Below are positions 14,060 through 22,280 of a stretch of 29,909 nucleotides of DNA, one piece after another (the first letter of the stretch is position 1; each line of letters opens with the position of its first letter). The stretch is from NCBI GenBank assembly GCA_044356865.1, contig JBIKVN010000009.1, positions 1-29,909 of the forward strand, given 5' to 3'. The translations under genes and the position numbers were made by a program. The notes under the pieces are model-generated. The model saw only the letters and a program-made list of their open reading frames with translations, ran no database searches and was not told where the DNA came from. Origin of the DNA: JBEIUL01 sp044356865 (GTDB lineage Bacteria; Planctomycetota; Phycisphaerae; Phycisphaerales; SM1A02).

Positions 14060-16672
14060 TCAGTCGTAGCTGCGCACGCCGCCGATCGGCGGCCGCGGCG
14101 GCCGCTGGCCTTCGGAGAGGCGCGGGTGGCGGGCGAGGGCCGCGTCGTCGAGCAGGCCGCGGATCGCCCGCGCGGCCCGCAGGTCGGCCTCGCGCCGCAT
14201 CGCGAGCAGATACGCCAGCCGCGGCTCGGTGCGGCGGACGTCCTCGCCGCGGGTGTCGCCGTCGACGCGATCGCCGCCTTCGGCGTCCTTCCACTCGCGC
14301 AGGCCGTCGATCGCCCGGTCGCGGGCCTCGTCGCGCTCGTCGAGGTTCACGAGGACCGCGGGAAAGGTCTCGTCGCCGAGTGCGGGATCGAGCCGCAGCC
14401 GATCGAGGGCGTTCGCGAGCGGGTCGTCGAGCTCGAGCGCCCCGGGAAACGCCGCGTCGAGGAACGCCTCGCGCAGCCGGCGACCGGCGTCGCGGGGCAG
14501 CGCCGCGGCGACGCGGTCGACGATCGAGCGGTGGATGCCCGCGAGCCGCAGGCCGGCCGACGCCGCCGGGGCGCGGATCTTCGCGAGTTCGACGAGGAAC
14601 TCGGGGTCGTCCTCGTCCATGCGGCGGCCCTCGACCTGCGCGGCGATCGCGAATGCGAACATCCGGCGGACCGCTTCGGCGCACGCCCGCCGCAAGTCCT
14701 CGGCCGCCGTCGTCGTCCCGAACTCGTCGGCGAGCTCGAGGCAGAGGGCCCGCGACCCGGCGGGAAGGTCGAGGACCCCGACAAGGCGGACCGGATCGAC
14801 CCGGGCCTCGCGGGAGATCGAAAGCCCGTCGAAGCCGGGAATCTCCGACCAGCGGATCTCGCGGGCGAGCGCCGCCCGCTCGCGCTTCCAGAACGCGACC
14901 TCGTTCGCCGGCACCGGCCGGGGCGAGGCCGCCGCGAGATCGTCGACGAGCGCCTCGAACGCCGCGAGCCGCGCGGTGCGGATCGAGTCGGCGACGGCGA
15001 AGAACGCGGCGATCGCCCGCGAGGTCTCGTCGCCGGAGACCGGTGAGGTGACCGAACGGACCGCGCGATCGAGCGCCGGCTCGACCCGACGGTCCTCGTC
15101 GGCCTCGATGGCTTCCCGTCGCTCGAGGTGCGCCTTCACGATCTCAACCCACGCCGAGCGGGTCTCGTCGTCGACGCCGCACCGGTCGGCGAAGCGGTCG
15201 AGCTCGCGCGGCCCGAGCGGCGGCGGCAGGAAGATGCCGATCTCGCGCCGCTCGCCCGTGCCGATGGCGTCGTCCTCGACGCCGGTCTTGCGTTCGCCGC
15301 CGGCCGGATCGCGAAGGAAGTCGGCGGGCATCGAGCGAAGCAGGGCCGAGGTCCGGGCCTCGCCGGCGATCGAGGCGATCGCCGCGGGCAGATCATCGGC
15401 CGCGACGCCGGGCAGGGCCTCGAGCGAGGCGTACCGCTCTTCGCCCACGAGGTCCTTCAGCGAATCGCGGAACCGGCCGAGGGCCGCCTGCCGTTCCCCG
15501 TCGAGCGTCCGGATCCGCCCGAAGCGTCGGCCGCCCGCACCGGGCCCGCCCGGCTCGAAGACGCCGGGAACGAGGCCCTCGCGGGCGACGGCGAGAAGCG
15601 TCTGCAATCGCTCGCGATCGGCGGCAAGAAACTCGCGGCGGATCCGCAGGATCTCGTCGCGGACCGACGGCTCGATACTGCCCGTCCCGCCGGATCTCGA
15701 CGCGACGAGGGCGAGGAACGACACGCGGCGAATCTCGCTGCCGACCCAGGCATCGCGAGCCCGCAGCCGCAGCTGCCGCTCCCGCAGCGAGTCGGCGAGG
15801 CCGGGCGCGATCGCCTCGATCTCGGCGACGGTCGCGTCGTCGCGGTCGGCCAGCCGGGTGAGCGCCGTCTCGAGCCGCCCGCGGGCGGCGGCGAGGCGCT
15901 CGAAGGCGATCCGGTTCCGGGCGTCGTCGCGGGCCCGATCCTCGAGGGCCGGATCGACGAGGGTCTCCGCCACGGGCGACGAGTCCTCGAGCTCGCGCCA
16001 GTCACGGGTCAGCTCGACCGCCGCCTCGCCGGCCCGCTCGCGCGAGGCCGCAACCTCGCGATCGTGGCGGGCGAGGATCTCGGACACCGCCGCCGCCTCT
16101 TCGGGCCCGAGCGGCTCGAGCTCGGGATCGTCCATCGCCTCCTCGACCGTGTCGCGGAGGTCGGCCACCACCGCGCCGCCGTCGGCGAAGAGCACCGCGT
16201 TGGTGCGGTCGAGGGCCCGGCGGGCCGCGAACGCCTCGGCGATCGGGGCGGTGTCGGGGCCGAGCCCCGCGATCGCGGCGGCCAGCTCGCGGTCGAGCGC
16301 CGCGAACCGCGCGAGCACGCCCTTCTGCCGCGACACGAGTCGCCGGATCCGGGCGGCATCCTGCCGCAACTCGTCGGGCGGCACCGCCCGCACCTCGCGG
16401 GCCAGCGGCTCGGCCTCGCGGCGGATCGAGTCCCGCCAGGCCTCGAGGTACGCGTCGTGGGCGACGAGGAACGCGGCGAACTCCGCGGGCGAAAGTTCCC
16501 GTCCTCCCCGCCGCTCGGCGAGGGCGAGCGTGTCCGACAGGGCCGGTCCCGGCACCGCCGCGAACGAGATCGGGGCCTCGCGACAGCCGGGTAGCACGGC
16601 GATGGCCGCGACGGCCAGCATCGCGAGTCGCCTCGCGACGGCACGAAGACCGGGAACCGATCGATCGGGCAT
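14060..16672 (-). CDS. Large predicted lipoprotein of unknown family
   Basis: The protein has 870 residues. The N-terminus has Arg residues, a hydrophobic stretch and a lipobox, AVLPGC, with Cys30 as the lipidation site, so it should sit on a membrane facing the periplasm. The rest is strongly helical and rich in Arg, Glu, Asp and Ala, with repeated stretches like RRLVSRQKGVLARFAALDRE and ERLAAARGRLETALTRLADR that suggest coiled coils. A Pro-rich end (GQRPPRPPIGG) closes it. I recognise no known domain or catalytic motif. The frame stays open for 742 codons upstream across the rnd region, but that extension is antisense to rnd and is not part of the gene. The ATG at 16672 gives the lipoprotein signal. 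It is divergent from rnd, with a 141-base gap. Confidence 0.72.
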   Translation of the reverse strand: MPDRSVPGLRAVARRLAMLAVAAIAVLPGCREAPISFAAVPGPALSDTLALAERRGGRELSPAEFAAFLVAHDAYLEAWRDSIRREAEPLAREVRAVPPDELRQDAARIRRLVSRQKGVLARFAALDRELAAAIAGLGPDTAPIAEAFAARRALDRTNAVLFADGGAVVADLRDTVEEAMDDPELEPLGPEEAAAVSEILARHDREVAASRERAGEAAVELTRDWRELEDSSPVAETLVDPALEDRARDDARNRIAFERLAAARGRLETALTRLADRDDATVAEIEAIAPGLADSLRERQLRLRARDAWVGSEIRRVSFLALVASRSGGTGSIEPSVRDEILRIRREFLAADRERLQTLLAVAREGLVPGVFEPGGPGAGGRRFGRIRTLDGERQAALGRFRDSLKDLVGEERYASLEALPGVAADDLPAAIASIAGEARTSALLRSMPADFLRDPAGGERKTGVEDDAIGTGERREIGIFLPPPLGPRELDRFADRCGVDDETRSAWVEIVKAHLERREAIEADEDRRVEPALDRAVRSVTSPVSGDETSRAIAAFFAVADSIRTARLAAFEALVDDLAAASPRPVPANEVAFWKRERAALAREIRWSEIPGFDGLSISREARVDPVRLVGVLDLPAGSRALCLELADEFGTTTAAEDLRRACAEAVRRMFAFAIAAQVEGRRMDEDDPEFLVELAKIRAPAASAGLRLAGIHRSIVDRVAAALPRDAGRRLREAFLDAAFPGALELDDPLANALDRLRLDPALGDETFPAVLVNLDERDEARDRAIDGLREWKDAEGGDRVDGDTRGEDVRRTEPRLAYLLAMRREADLRAARAIRGLLDDAALARHPRLSEGQRPPRPPIGGVRSYD

Positions 16673-16813
16673 GCCCGTGATGATCGCTCCGCGCTCGATT
16701 GCGGGCAATTCCCGAATCGGATCGAACCACCCCCCGGCCGATTGCGGATATGTTCCCCCGCTTCGCACCACGGCGACCCCCAAGGCCGCCGGACCGGCTC
16801 CCGGCCCATCTTC

Positions 16814-18043
16814 ATGGAACATCGACGCAAGCAACGCGCCCGCCACCACCGCGAGGCGCACCAGGCCCACCCCGGGGACGCCGCCCAGCCGCCGCTGAAG
16901 CACCCGTTCGTGCCGCAGAACGAGCCGACGCTCATCCGCGACCAGGAGCGGTACGTCGAGCTCGTCCACCACCTGCGCTCGAAGCCGATGTTCGCCTTCG
17001 ACACCGAGTTCATCGGCGAGGTGACCTACTTCCCGAAGACCTGCCTCGTGCAGGTCGCGACGGAAGAGCAGGTCGCCCTGATCGACCCGTTCGCGATCCG
17101 CGACCTCTCGGCGATCTGGGAACTCGTGGCCGATCCGCTGCGGATCACCATCGTCCACGCCGGGGCGAGCGACCTCTCGCCGGTACGGCGGGCCCTCGGC
17201 AAGGAACCCGAAGGCATCATCGACGTGCAGGTCGCGGCGGCGTTCCTCGGCATGAACTACCCGGCGTCGCTCGGGAAACTGGTCGAACGCTTCGCGGGAC
17301 ATCCGCTCACCAAGGGCCACACCTTCACCGACTGGGACGCCCGTCCGTTGAGCGGCCAGCAGCTGCGCTACGCGGCCGACGACGTGCGCTACCTGCCGCT
17401 GCTTTGGCTGCAGATGGGACGCGAGCTCGAGAAGGGCGGCCGGCTGCCGTGGGCCTACCGCGAGACGATCTCGCGGCTCGAGGATCCGCATCTCTTCGAC
17501 GCGAAGATCCACATGCGGCGGGCGAGCCGCGGCTACGACCTGACGGGGGCCCAGGAGAAGCTGCTCGAGGCGCTGTGCACGCTGCGCGACAAGATCGCCC
17601 TCGAGATGGACCAGCCCCACCGGGCGACGATCCCGGACGGGGCCCTGCTCGAGATCGTCCGCGACCGGCCCGAGACGAAGGACGCGATCGCCGCGGTCCG
17701 CGGCATGCCGCGGCCGATCGTGGTGCGTTTCGGCGAGAAGTTCCTCGACATCCTCAAGGCGAACCCGAGCGAGAAGACCGAGTGGTTCGCCATCCGCAAG
17801 CGTCGCGAGGACGAGCAGAGCATCCGCGAGCGGGTCGACCGCATGCTGGCCGCCGGCCACGCGAAGGCGACCGAGCTCGGCATCGCGACGACGCTTGCCC
17901 TGACCCGCGGCGACCTCGAGCGGCACAGCCGGCGCCGGCGGCAGATCGTGGAGCGCGGCGAGGCGGCCCCGCCGGTGTTTGACGAGGGCGACTGGCGCAA
18001 CGAGGCCTTCGGCGACGCGGTCGATCGCGCGTGGGAGGGGTGA
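16814..18043 (+). CDS. rnd: Ribonuclease D
   Basis: The protein has 409 residues. The 3'-5' exonuclease domain (about 38-215) has the DEDDy set: Asp63 and Glu65 in FAFDTEF, Asp120 in VHAGASDL, and Tyr186 with Asp190 in RYAADDVRYL. An HRDC domain follows (LTGAQEKLLEALCTLRD through AAVRGM), then a second, more diverged helical region. RNase D trims 3' ends of tRNA precursors and other small RNAs in the cytoplasm. Length matches the family. The N-terminal ~40 residues are basic and low in conservation. ATG 16814 is the best start, but a TTG at 16742 extends the frame and no Shine-Dalgarno is seen before either. The neighbours show no functional link. Confidence 0.92.
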   Translation: MEHRRKQRARHHREAHQAHPGDAAQPPLKHPFVPQNEPTLIRDQERYVELVHHLRSKPMFAFDTEFIGEVTYFPKTCLVQVATEEQVALIDPFAIRDLSAIWELVADPLRITIVHAGASDLSPVRRALGKEPEGIIDVQVAAAFLGMNYPASLGKLVERFAGHPLTKGHTFTDWDARPLSGQQLRYAADDVRYLPLLWLQMGRELEKGGRLPWAYRETISRLEDPHLFDAKIHMRRASRGYDLTGAQEKLLEALCTLRDKIALEMDQPHRATIPDGALLEIVRDRPETKDAIAAVRGMPRPIVVRFGEKFLDILKANPSEKTEWFAIRKRREDEQSIRERVDRMLAAGHAKATELGIATTLALTRGDLERHSRRRRQIVERGEAAPPVFDEGDWRNEAFGDAVDRAWEG

Positions 18044-18063
18044 GGAGGGCGGGGCCAACCCGC

Positions 18064-18080
18064 GGACGGCTCCAGCGTCC
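18064..18080 (+). terminator. Small hairpin after rnd
   Basis: GGACG and CGTCC enclose a 7-base loop, 20 bases after the rnd stop. It is the first of two hairpins in this gap. No T-tract follows. Confidence 0.35.
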
Positions 18081-18085
18081 ATCCA

Positions 18086-18104
18086 GGGCGGTCGCGGACC
18101 GCCC
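18086..18104 (+). terminator. Strong hairpin after rnd
   Basis: GGGCGGTC-GCG-GACCGCCC is a perfect 8-bp GC-rich stem with a 3-base loop, about 40 bases after the rnd stop. It is the best terminator candidate in the window, though no T-tract follows. Confidence 0.5.
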
Positions 18105-18135
18105 ACCCCACGCTGAACTCCCCGCCCGTCTTCGC

Positions 18136-18141
18136 TAGACT
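18136..18141 (+). promoter_or_regulatory. TAGACT -10-like hexamer before Cys-cluster gene
   Basis: TAGACT is followed by 7 bases and the GTG at 18149. CTGAAC at 18113-18118, 17 bases upstream, is a weak -35 candidate (3 of 6 matches to TTGACA). The layout suggests a near-leaderless mRNA. Confidence 0.45.
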
Positions 18142-18148
18142 CCGCGAG

Positions 18149-18538
18149 GTGCCCGGATCCGCCCTCCTTTCCCGTCTTGCCGGCTGGCTGGCCATCCTCG
18201 CGATGGCGGGCAACCTGTGCGTCGGGATGGCGGCGAACCGAGGGGCAAGCGCGTCGCCCGCCGACGCCCCGTCCTGCTGCTGCGGCGAGGGGTGTGCATG
18301 CGGACCGGCCTGCGCCTGCTCGGTGGCTCCCGCCGACCCCGCCGAGCACCTGCCCGAGGCGCCGGCGCCGAAGGCATCCGGGCCCAAGCTCGTGCCGCTT
18401 GCGATGCCGGCCCGACCGACGGCAAGCGTCCTCGTCCTCGCGCCGACCGCCGATGACGACGCTCCGGCCGTAGCAGTCCGTCCGCTCGCCTCCGGCCAGC
18501 GGGAAACGCGGCTGAAGACCGGGATCTGCACGGCCTGA
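18149..18538 (+). CDS. Small exported protein with dense cysteine cluster
   Basis: The protein has 129 residues. A hydrophobic N-terminal helix (LLSRLAGWLAILAMAGNLCVG) looks like a signal peptide or anchor. Residues 42-58, SCCCGEGCACGPACACS, hold seven cysteines in fifteen positions (43, 44, 45, 49, 51, 55, 57), a metallothionein-like density. The rest is rich in Pro and Ala and probably disordered. No named family is recognised. The next two genes on the strand encode an HMA-domain lipoprotein and an outer-membrane barrel, so metal binding in the envelope is a reasonable inference. GTG 18149 is the start, supported by TAGACT just upstream. A hairpin-bearing gap separates it from rnd. The small size and low complexity keep confidence moderate. 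Confidence 0.62.
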   Translation: MPGSALLSRLAGWLAILAMAGNLCVGMAANRGASASPADAPSCCCGEGCACGPACACSVAPADPAEHLPEAPAPKASGPKLVPLAMPARPTASVLVLAPTADDDAPAVAVRPLASGQRETRLKTGICTA

Positions 18539-18616
18539 AGACGACCTCCGCGCCCCTTCCGCGCGCCGAGCGTCCTCCCCCGTGCCCGATCTCCCGCTTC
18601 CGAACCGGAGCCCACC

Positions 18617-18973
18617 ATGCTTCATGCTCTCCGCGCCGCCCTCGCGGCCGCCTGCCTGCTTTCGCTGCCTTTCGCCTGCGTCACGCCGCCGAAAGCTCCC
18701 GACTTCTCGACCGACACCACCCCCATCGACGTCGCACAGGTCCGCCTCGGCGTACTGGGCATGTCGTGCCCGAAGTGCGTCTCGAACGTCGACCTCTCGC
18801 TCCTGCGGGTGCCGGGCGTCGAGCGGGTCGCGATCAACATGAAGGACGGCCTCGTGACCGTCGATCTCGCCGAAAGCCCGAAGCCGACGGCGGCGCAACT
18901 CGCGCGGGCCGTCGACGCCGCGGGCCTGACCCTCGCCCGCATCGACCCGGTCGCCGCGGGAGCGGCGCCATGA
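18617..18973 (+). CDS. HMA-domain (heavy-metal-associated) lipoprotein
   Basis: The protein has 118 residues. The N-terminus has a lipoprotein signal ending LPFAC, with Cys21 as the lipid anchor. One HMA/CopZ-like ferredoxin-fold domain spans about 41-112. Its metal loop is GMSCPKCVSNVD, with Cys51 and Cys54 in the CxxC that binds Cu(I), Hg(II) or similar soft metals in this family. The typical VPGVERVAINMKDGLVTV strand-helix pattern follows. Most HMA chaperones are cytoplasmic; here the lipobox places the domain in the envelope. GGAG lies 6 bases before the ATG. Its stop overlaps the next start as ATGA, so it is translationally coupled to the beta-barrel gene. Confidence 0.87.
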   Translation: MLHALRAALAAACLLSLPFACVTPPKAPDFSTDTTPIDVAQVRLGVLGMSCPKCVSNVDLSLLRVPGVERVAINMKDGLVTVDLAESPKPTAAQLARAVDAAGLTLARIDPVAAGAAP

Positions 18974-19794
18974 GGCGGCTCACGCCCGTCGCGGCGGCGC
19001 TTGGCGCCGCTTCCTCCGCCCTCGCCCAGGAATCCCCGAACATCCGCTCGGCAACCCTGCCCTCGCCCGGCAATCTCGTGCTGCGGCTTTCGGGAAACGC
19101 CTATCTCTTCAACGGCGGCGGGGCGCTCTACGAAGAGCGGCTCCGGCTCGCGACCGGGATCATCCCCGAACTCGGCGTCGAGGCGCAATTGCCGTTCTAC
19201 CAGTCGGACCTCACCTCGAACGAGTCGATCCAGACCGGAACCGACGCGACCGCCGTCGGCCTCGGCGACCTCGAGATCGACTTCAAGCTGCGCATCCTTC
19301 GCCTCGATACCGGGCCCGTCGACACCTTCCGCCTGGCCCTCCTCGGCGGGCTCGAGCTGCCCACCTCGACCGCCGGCTTCGGCAGCAGCGGCGTGGTGCC
19401 GAACGCGGGCGTCGCCCTCAACTGGATCTCCGGCCGCCACGGGGTCTCGGCCAACGTCCTCTATCGCTTCACCACCGGCAAGAGCGGCGAGTTCGTGCCG
19501 CTGTTGGCCGGCGACACCGACGCCGACGTGCTCGAGGCGAACCTCGGCTACCTCTTCCGCGTGCATCCGGCCGAGTACGGCGAGGAGCATGTCGGGGCGT
19601 GGTACGCCACCGCCGAGCTGCTCACCACCTACGAGACGAACGGCGACGTCGAGATGCTGCTTACGCCGGGCCTCCTCTACGAGGGACCCCGCTGGGCCTT
19701 CGAGGCGACGGTCGGCTTCCCGGTCTGGCGGCAGGTCGAGGATCGTCCCGAGGCGAACCTCGTGATCGGGGTCGGGGTGCGGTTCCTGTTCTGA
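18970..19794 (+). CDS. Outer-membrane beta-barrel protein
   Basis: The protein has 274 residues. A signal peptide (MRRLTPVAAALGAASSALAQ) is followed by alternating amphipathic strands and ends in VRFLF, the C-terminal Phe pattern recognised by the barrel assembly machinery. Segments such as LATGIIPELGVEAQLPFYQS, VGLGDLEIDFKLRIL and LGGLELPTSTAGFGSSG resemble the transporter/MetA-pathway group of outer-membrane proteins (PF13557-like). The assignment to that family is tentative. The start ATG overlaps the stop of the HMA lipoprotein gene by four bases, so the two products are probably made together. A channel for metal or a scaffold for the lipoprotein are both possible. Confidence 0.82.
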   Translation: MRRLTPVAAALGAASSALAQESPNIRSATLPSPGNLVLRLSGNAYLFNGGGALYEERLRLATGIIPELGVEAQLPFYQSDLTSNESIQTGTDATAVGLGDLEIDFKLRILRLDTGPVDTFRLALLGGLELPTSTAGFGSSGVVPNAGVALNWISGRHGVSANVLYRFTTGKSGEFVPLLAGDTDADVLEANLGYLFRVHPAEYGEEHVGAWYATAELLTTYETNGDVEMLLTPGLLYEGPRWAFEATVGFPVWRQVEDRPEANLVIGVGVRFLF

Positions 19795-19813
19795 GAGGTC
19801 CAGCCGACCGGCC

Positions 19814-19828
19814 CGGCAACGATTGCCG
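19814..19828 (+). terminator. Hairpin after the beta-barrel gene
   Basis: CGGCAA-CGA-TTGCCG is a perfect 6-bp stem with a 3-base loop, 20 bases after the stop. No T-tract follows. It probably marks the end of the HMA/barrel transcript. Confidence 0.4.
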
Positions 19829-19904
19829 ATGGACGCGAAAAGTATGGCGAGATCGGCATGAATTGCCCGATCAACGGCTCTCACGGTCCATACCGGAGCC
19901 ACCC

Positions 19905-20618
19905 ATGACTCGTCCCCCCGTCGCCCTCCTCGTCTTTCTGCTCCTCTTCCTGATGCCCCTCGCCGGCTGCCAGACCGAAAGCGTGGTCAGCCGCAGCTGC
20001 GACGCCGCCGAGGTGATGCGGCAGTTCAGCCTCGGCGGGTACCCGATCCCGAGCGCCGAGCTCGCGTCGGCGAAGGGCGTGGCGATCATCAAGGAGACCG
20101 AGGGCGGCGTGATCGTCGGCGGCCGTGGCGGCAAGGGAGTGCTGGTGCGGCGCACCACCGACGGCAAGTGGTCGGCTCCGCTGGCGGTCGACAGCGGCGG
20201 CCTCTCGGTCGGCCTCCAGGTCGGGCTGCAGGGCAGCGGCGTGGTGCTGGTCTTCCAGTCGGATGTCGCGGTCGACCAGGCGATCAACGCCGGCGACTTC
20301 TCGGCCAACGAGGCGGAAGGCTCGCTCGGCCCCTGGGGCGGCGGCCTGCGCGACGCGGGCGGCGGCGTGAAGGTCTACACGAGGAGCGGCGGCCTCTACG
20401 GCGGCGCGACCCTCGGCAACATGAAGCTCACCGTGAACCACGAGTCGAACGCCCTGACCTACGGGCACTCGGCCAGCGTCGAGAACATCCTCGCGGGCCA
20501 GACCGAACGGCCGCTCGGCACCGGCCAGCTCTACAAGCTGCTGCCCGAAACGGGCCCGTCGCGGTCGGGCTCGACCCGGACCGCCTCGGGCGAGAACGGC
20601 TCCGGCGGGACGGACTGA
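19905..20618 (+). CDS. SYLF-domain (Ysc84-like) lipoprotein
   Basis: The protein has 237 residues. A lipoprotein signal (VALLVFLLLFLMPLAGC, lipid Cys22) is followed by a SYLF/Ysc84 domain. Family features are the segment SAELASAKGVAIIKETEGG, then GGRGGKGVLVRR, WSAPLAVDSGGLSVGLQVG, VLVFQSDVAVDQAI and GPWGGGLRDAGGGVKVYTRS, ending with LYGGATLGNMKL. SYLF domains bind phospholipid in characterised members; the bacterial secreted forms have no settled function. The final ~25 residues are Ser/Gly-rich and unstructured. GGAG lies 8 bases before the ATG. It is separated from the barrel gene by a hairpin and converges on the GMC oxidoreductase gene, 6 bases away. Confidence 0.88.
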   Translation: MTRPPVALLVFLLLFLMPLAGCQTESVVSRSCDAAEVMRQFSLGGYPIPSAELASAKGVAIIKETEGGVIVGGRGGKGVLVRRTTDGKWSAPLAVDSGGLSVGLQVGLQGSGVVLVFQSDVAVDQAINAGDFSANEAEGSLGPWGGGLRDAGGGVKVYTRSGGLYGGATLGNMKLTVNHESNALTYGHSASVENILAGQTERPLGTGQLYKLLPETGPSRSGSTRTASGENGSGGTD

Positions 20619-20624
20619 ACCCGC

Positions 20625-22274
20625 TCAGCCGACGCGTGCGGGCGACAGGACCCGCGTGCGGAAATGCTCGGCCAGCCGAAGGGCCAACGCCAGGATCGTC
20701 ATGGTGGGATTCGCGTGGCTGCCGGTCGGGAACACCGACGCGCCGACCACGAACAGGTTCGGCAACGAGTGCACCTTGAGGTCGGCGTCGACCACGCCCT
20801 CGCGCGGGTCGTCGGACATCCGGGTCGTCCCGAGGTAGTGGGCCGCGGTGTCGAAGGCCCGGGTCTTCTCGTCGACGTACGCCGCGAGTTCCTCGGGCCG
20901 GTACTCCATGAAGCCGAGCCCCGAGGCCCGCAGGCTCTCGTCGAGCACCCGGTAGAACTCGAGGACCGTCCGGCGGTCGATGTCGAGGAAGCGGATCCGC
21001 ACGTCGAGCCGCGGCACGCCGAACTCGTCGCGGGCCTCGTCGAGCACGACGCGGCTCTCGCGGTTCGGGGCCTGCTCGCCCTGGAAGAAGAAGGAATCCT
21101 GGGCCGACGGCGTGCAGGGCAGCAGGAACGGCAGCCGCCGCCGCCCGAGCCGCGCCGCCGACTGGCTCGCGATGCTCGCCCATCCCCTCGGCCCGCCGAG
21201 CGCCAGGTTCGCGAGATGCCCCGGCACCGAGCCGAGGTCGGAGGTCCGTCCCCGCATCAGGTAGCGGGTCATGCGACCGAGGGCGACGAACGACAGGACG
21301 GGATCGCCGTGCGACGGGTCCTCGGACCGCGGGCGCAGGGGAAACCCGATCACGTTGAGCACCTCGAGCTTCCGCTGCGCCTCGTCGGACAGCCGGAACC
21401 GGCGCCGGAAGAGCTCGCCGTGCCGGTCCTTCCGCATGCGGTAGAAGTCGGGTCGCCGCGCCGCGTGGAACCGGACCGCGCCGTGGATCCCCGCGAGATG
21501 GCTCTGGTAGCAGCGGCCCACCATGTCGTGGTCGTTGCCGAGCCCGGCCGGGCGGCGCGAGCGCGACGCGAGCAGCAGCCGGGCGTTCTCGAGCCCGCCG
21601 GTCGCGAGGATGAAGTGGTCGGCCCGGACCTCGAAGGCCGGCCGGCCGCGGACCGCACACCGCACCGCGACCGTCCGCTGCCCCGAAGGGTCGAGCAGGA
21701 ACTCGGTCGCGTGGCAGTCGAGAAGCACCCGGATGCACCGGGTCCGCTCGAGCTCGTCGCGGTAGTGACCGCTGAAGTCGGTCGGTGCGCTCCACCGCTC
21801 GCAGCTTCCCGCGTCGATCATCCCGTCGCCGAGCCACTCGGGCACGTCCTCGGGGCCCGAGGGGCCGGCGCGGAAGTTCTCGTGGTGCGTCTCGCACCAG
21901 CGGGCGGCCTCGGGGTAGCGCGAGAAGACCTCCGACGCGGCGATCGGCCAGTGGCCGAGCGGGACGTAGGGGCGCGTCTCGAAGTCGATCGGGTCGAATT
22001 GCACCAGACGCCCGCCCCAGACGCGGGTGCCGCCGCCGAAGCCGCGGTACCGGTGCCACTGGAGCGGCTCGTGCGATCCCGGCGGGGTCGCGGTGCCGGT
22101 GAACAGGTCCCGGTTCGCCGCGGTCTCGGCCCGGGTCCCGCCGGTCACGAGGATCACCTCGTGGCCGAGGCGACCGAGCTCGAGGGCGAGGGTGATGCCG
22201 GCGGCCCCGGCACCGACCACGGCGACGCGGGCGGTCAGGTCACCGGCGGGAATCTGGTTCGGGGGCAGGATCAT
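20625..22274 (-). CDS. GMC-family FAD-dependent oxidoreductase
   Basis: The protein has 549 residues. The FAD-binding start VAVVGAGAAGITLALELGRL (17-36) is a Rossmann fold. RGFGGGTRVWGGRL (77-90) is the GMC-type flavin contact, and FILATGGLENARLLLAS is typical of the group. The C-terminal part has HYLGTTRMSDDPREGVVD, LPNLFVVGASVFPTGSHANP and TMTILALALRLAEHF, including the active-site His in GSHANP. These enzymes oxidise alcohols, often sugars or sterols. The substrate here is unknown. No secretion signal is seen. It lies 6 bases after the aldo/keto reductase gene, so the two are surely co-transcribed and may act on the same sugar or alcohol. Confidence 0.9.
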   Translation of the reverse strand: MILPPNQIPAGDLTARVAVVGAGAAGITLALELGRLGHEVILVTGGTRAETAANRDLFTGTATPPGSHEPLQWHRYRGFGGGTRVWGGRLVQFDPIDFETRPYVPLGHWPIAASEVFSRYPEAARWCETHHENFRAGPSGPEDVPEWLGDGMIDAGSCERWSAPTDFSGHYRDELERTRCIRVLLDCHATEFLLDPSGQRTVAVRCAVRGRPAFEVRADHFILATGGLENARLLLASRSRRPAGLGNDHDMVGRCYQSHLAGIHGAVRFHAARRPDFYRMRKDRHGELFRRRFRLSDEAQRKLEVLNVIGFPLRPRSEDPSHGDPVLSFVALGRMTRYLMRGRTSDLGSVPGHLANLALGGPRGWASIASQSAARLGRRRLPFLLPCTPSAQDSFFFQGEQAPNRESRVVLDEARDEFGVPRLDVRIRFLDIDRRTVLEFYRVLDESLRASGLGFMEYRPEELAAYVDEKTRAFDTAAHYLGTTRMSDDPREGVVDADLKVHSLPNLFVVGASVFPTGSHANPTMTILALALRLAEHFRTRVLSPARVG

Positions 22275-22280
22275 GGGCGC

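Noticed and set aside
15128..16594. Plus-strand open frame of 488 codons inside the lipoprotein gene
   Set aside because: It shows no recognisable motif and is the complement of a coding frame with a lipoprotein signal. Since the lipoprotein itself has no known family, this rejection is less certain than the others.
16673..18898. Upstream extension of the 870-residue lipoprotein frame to 1612 codons
   Set aside because: The extension is antisense to rnd and the Cys-cluster and HMA genes and would bury the lipoprotein signal in the middle of the protein. The ATG at 16672 is the sensible start.
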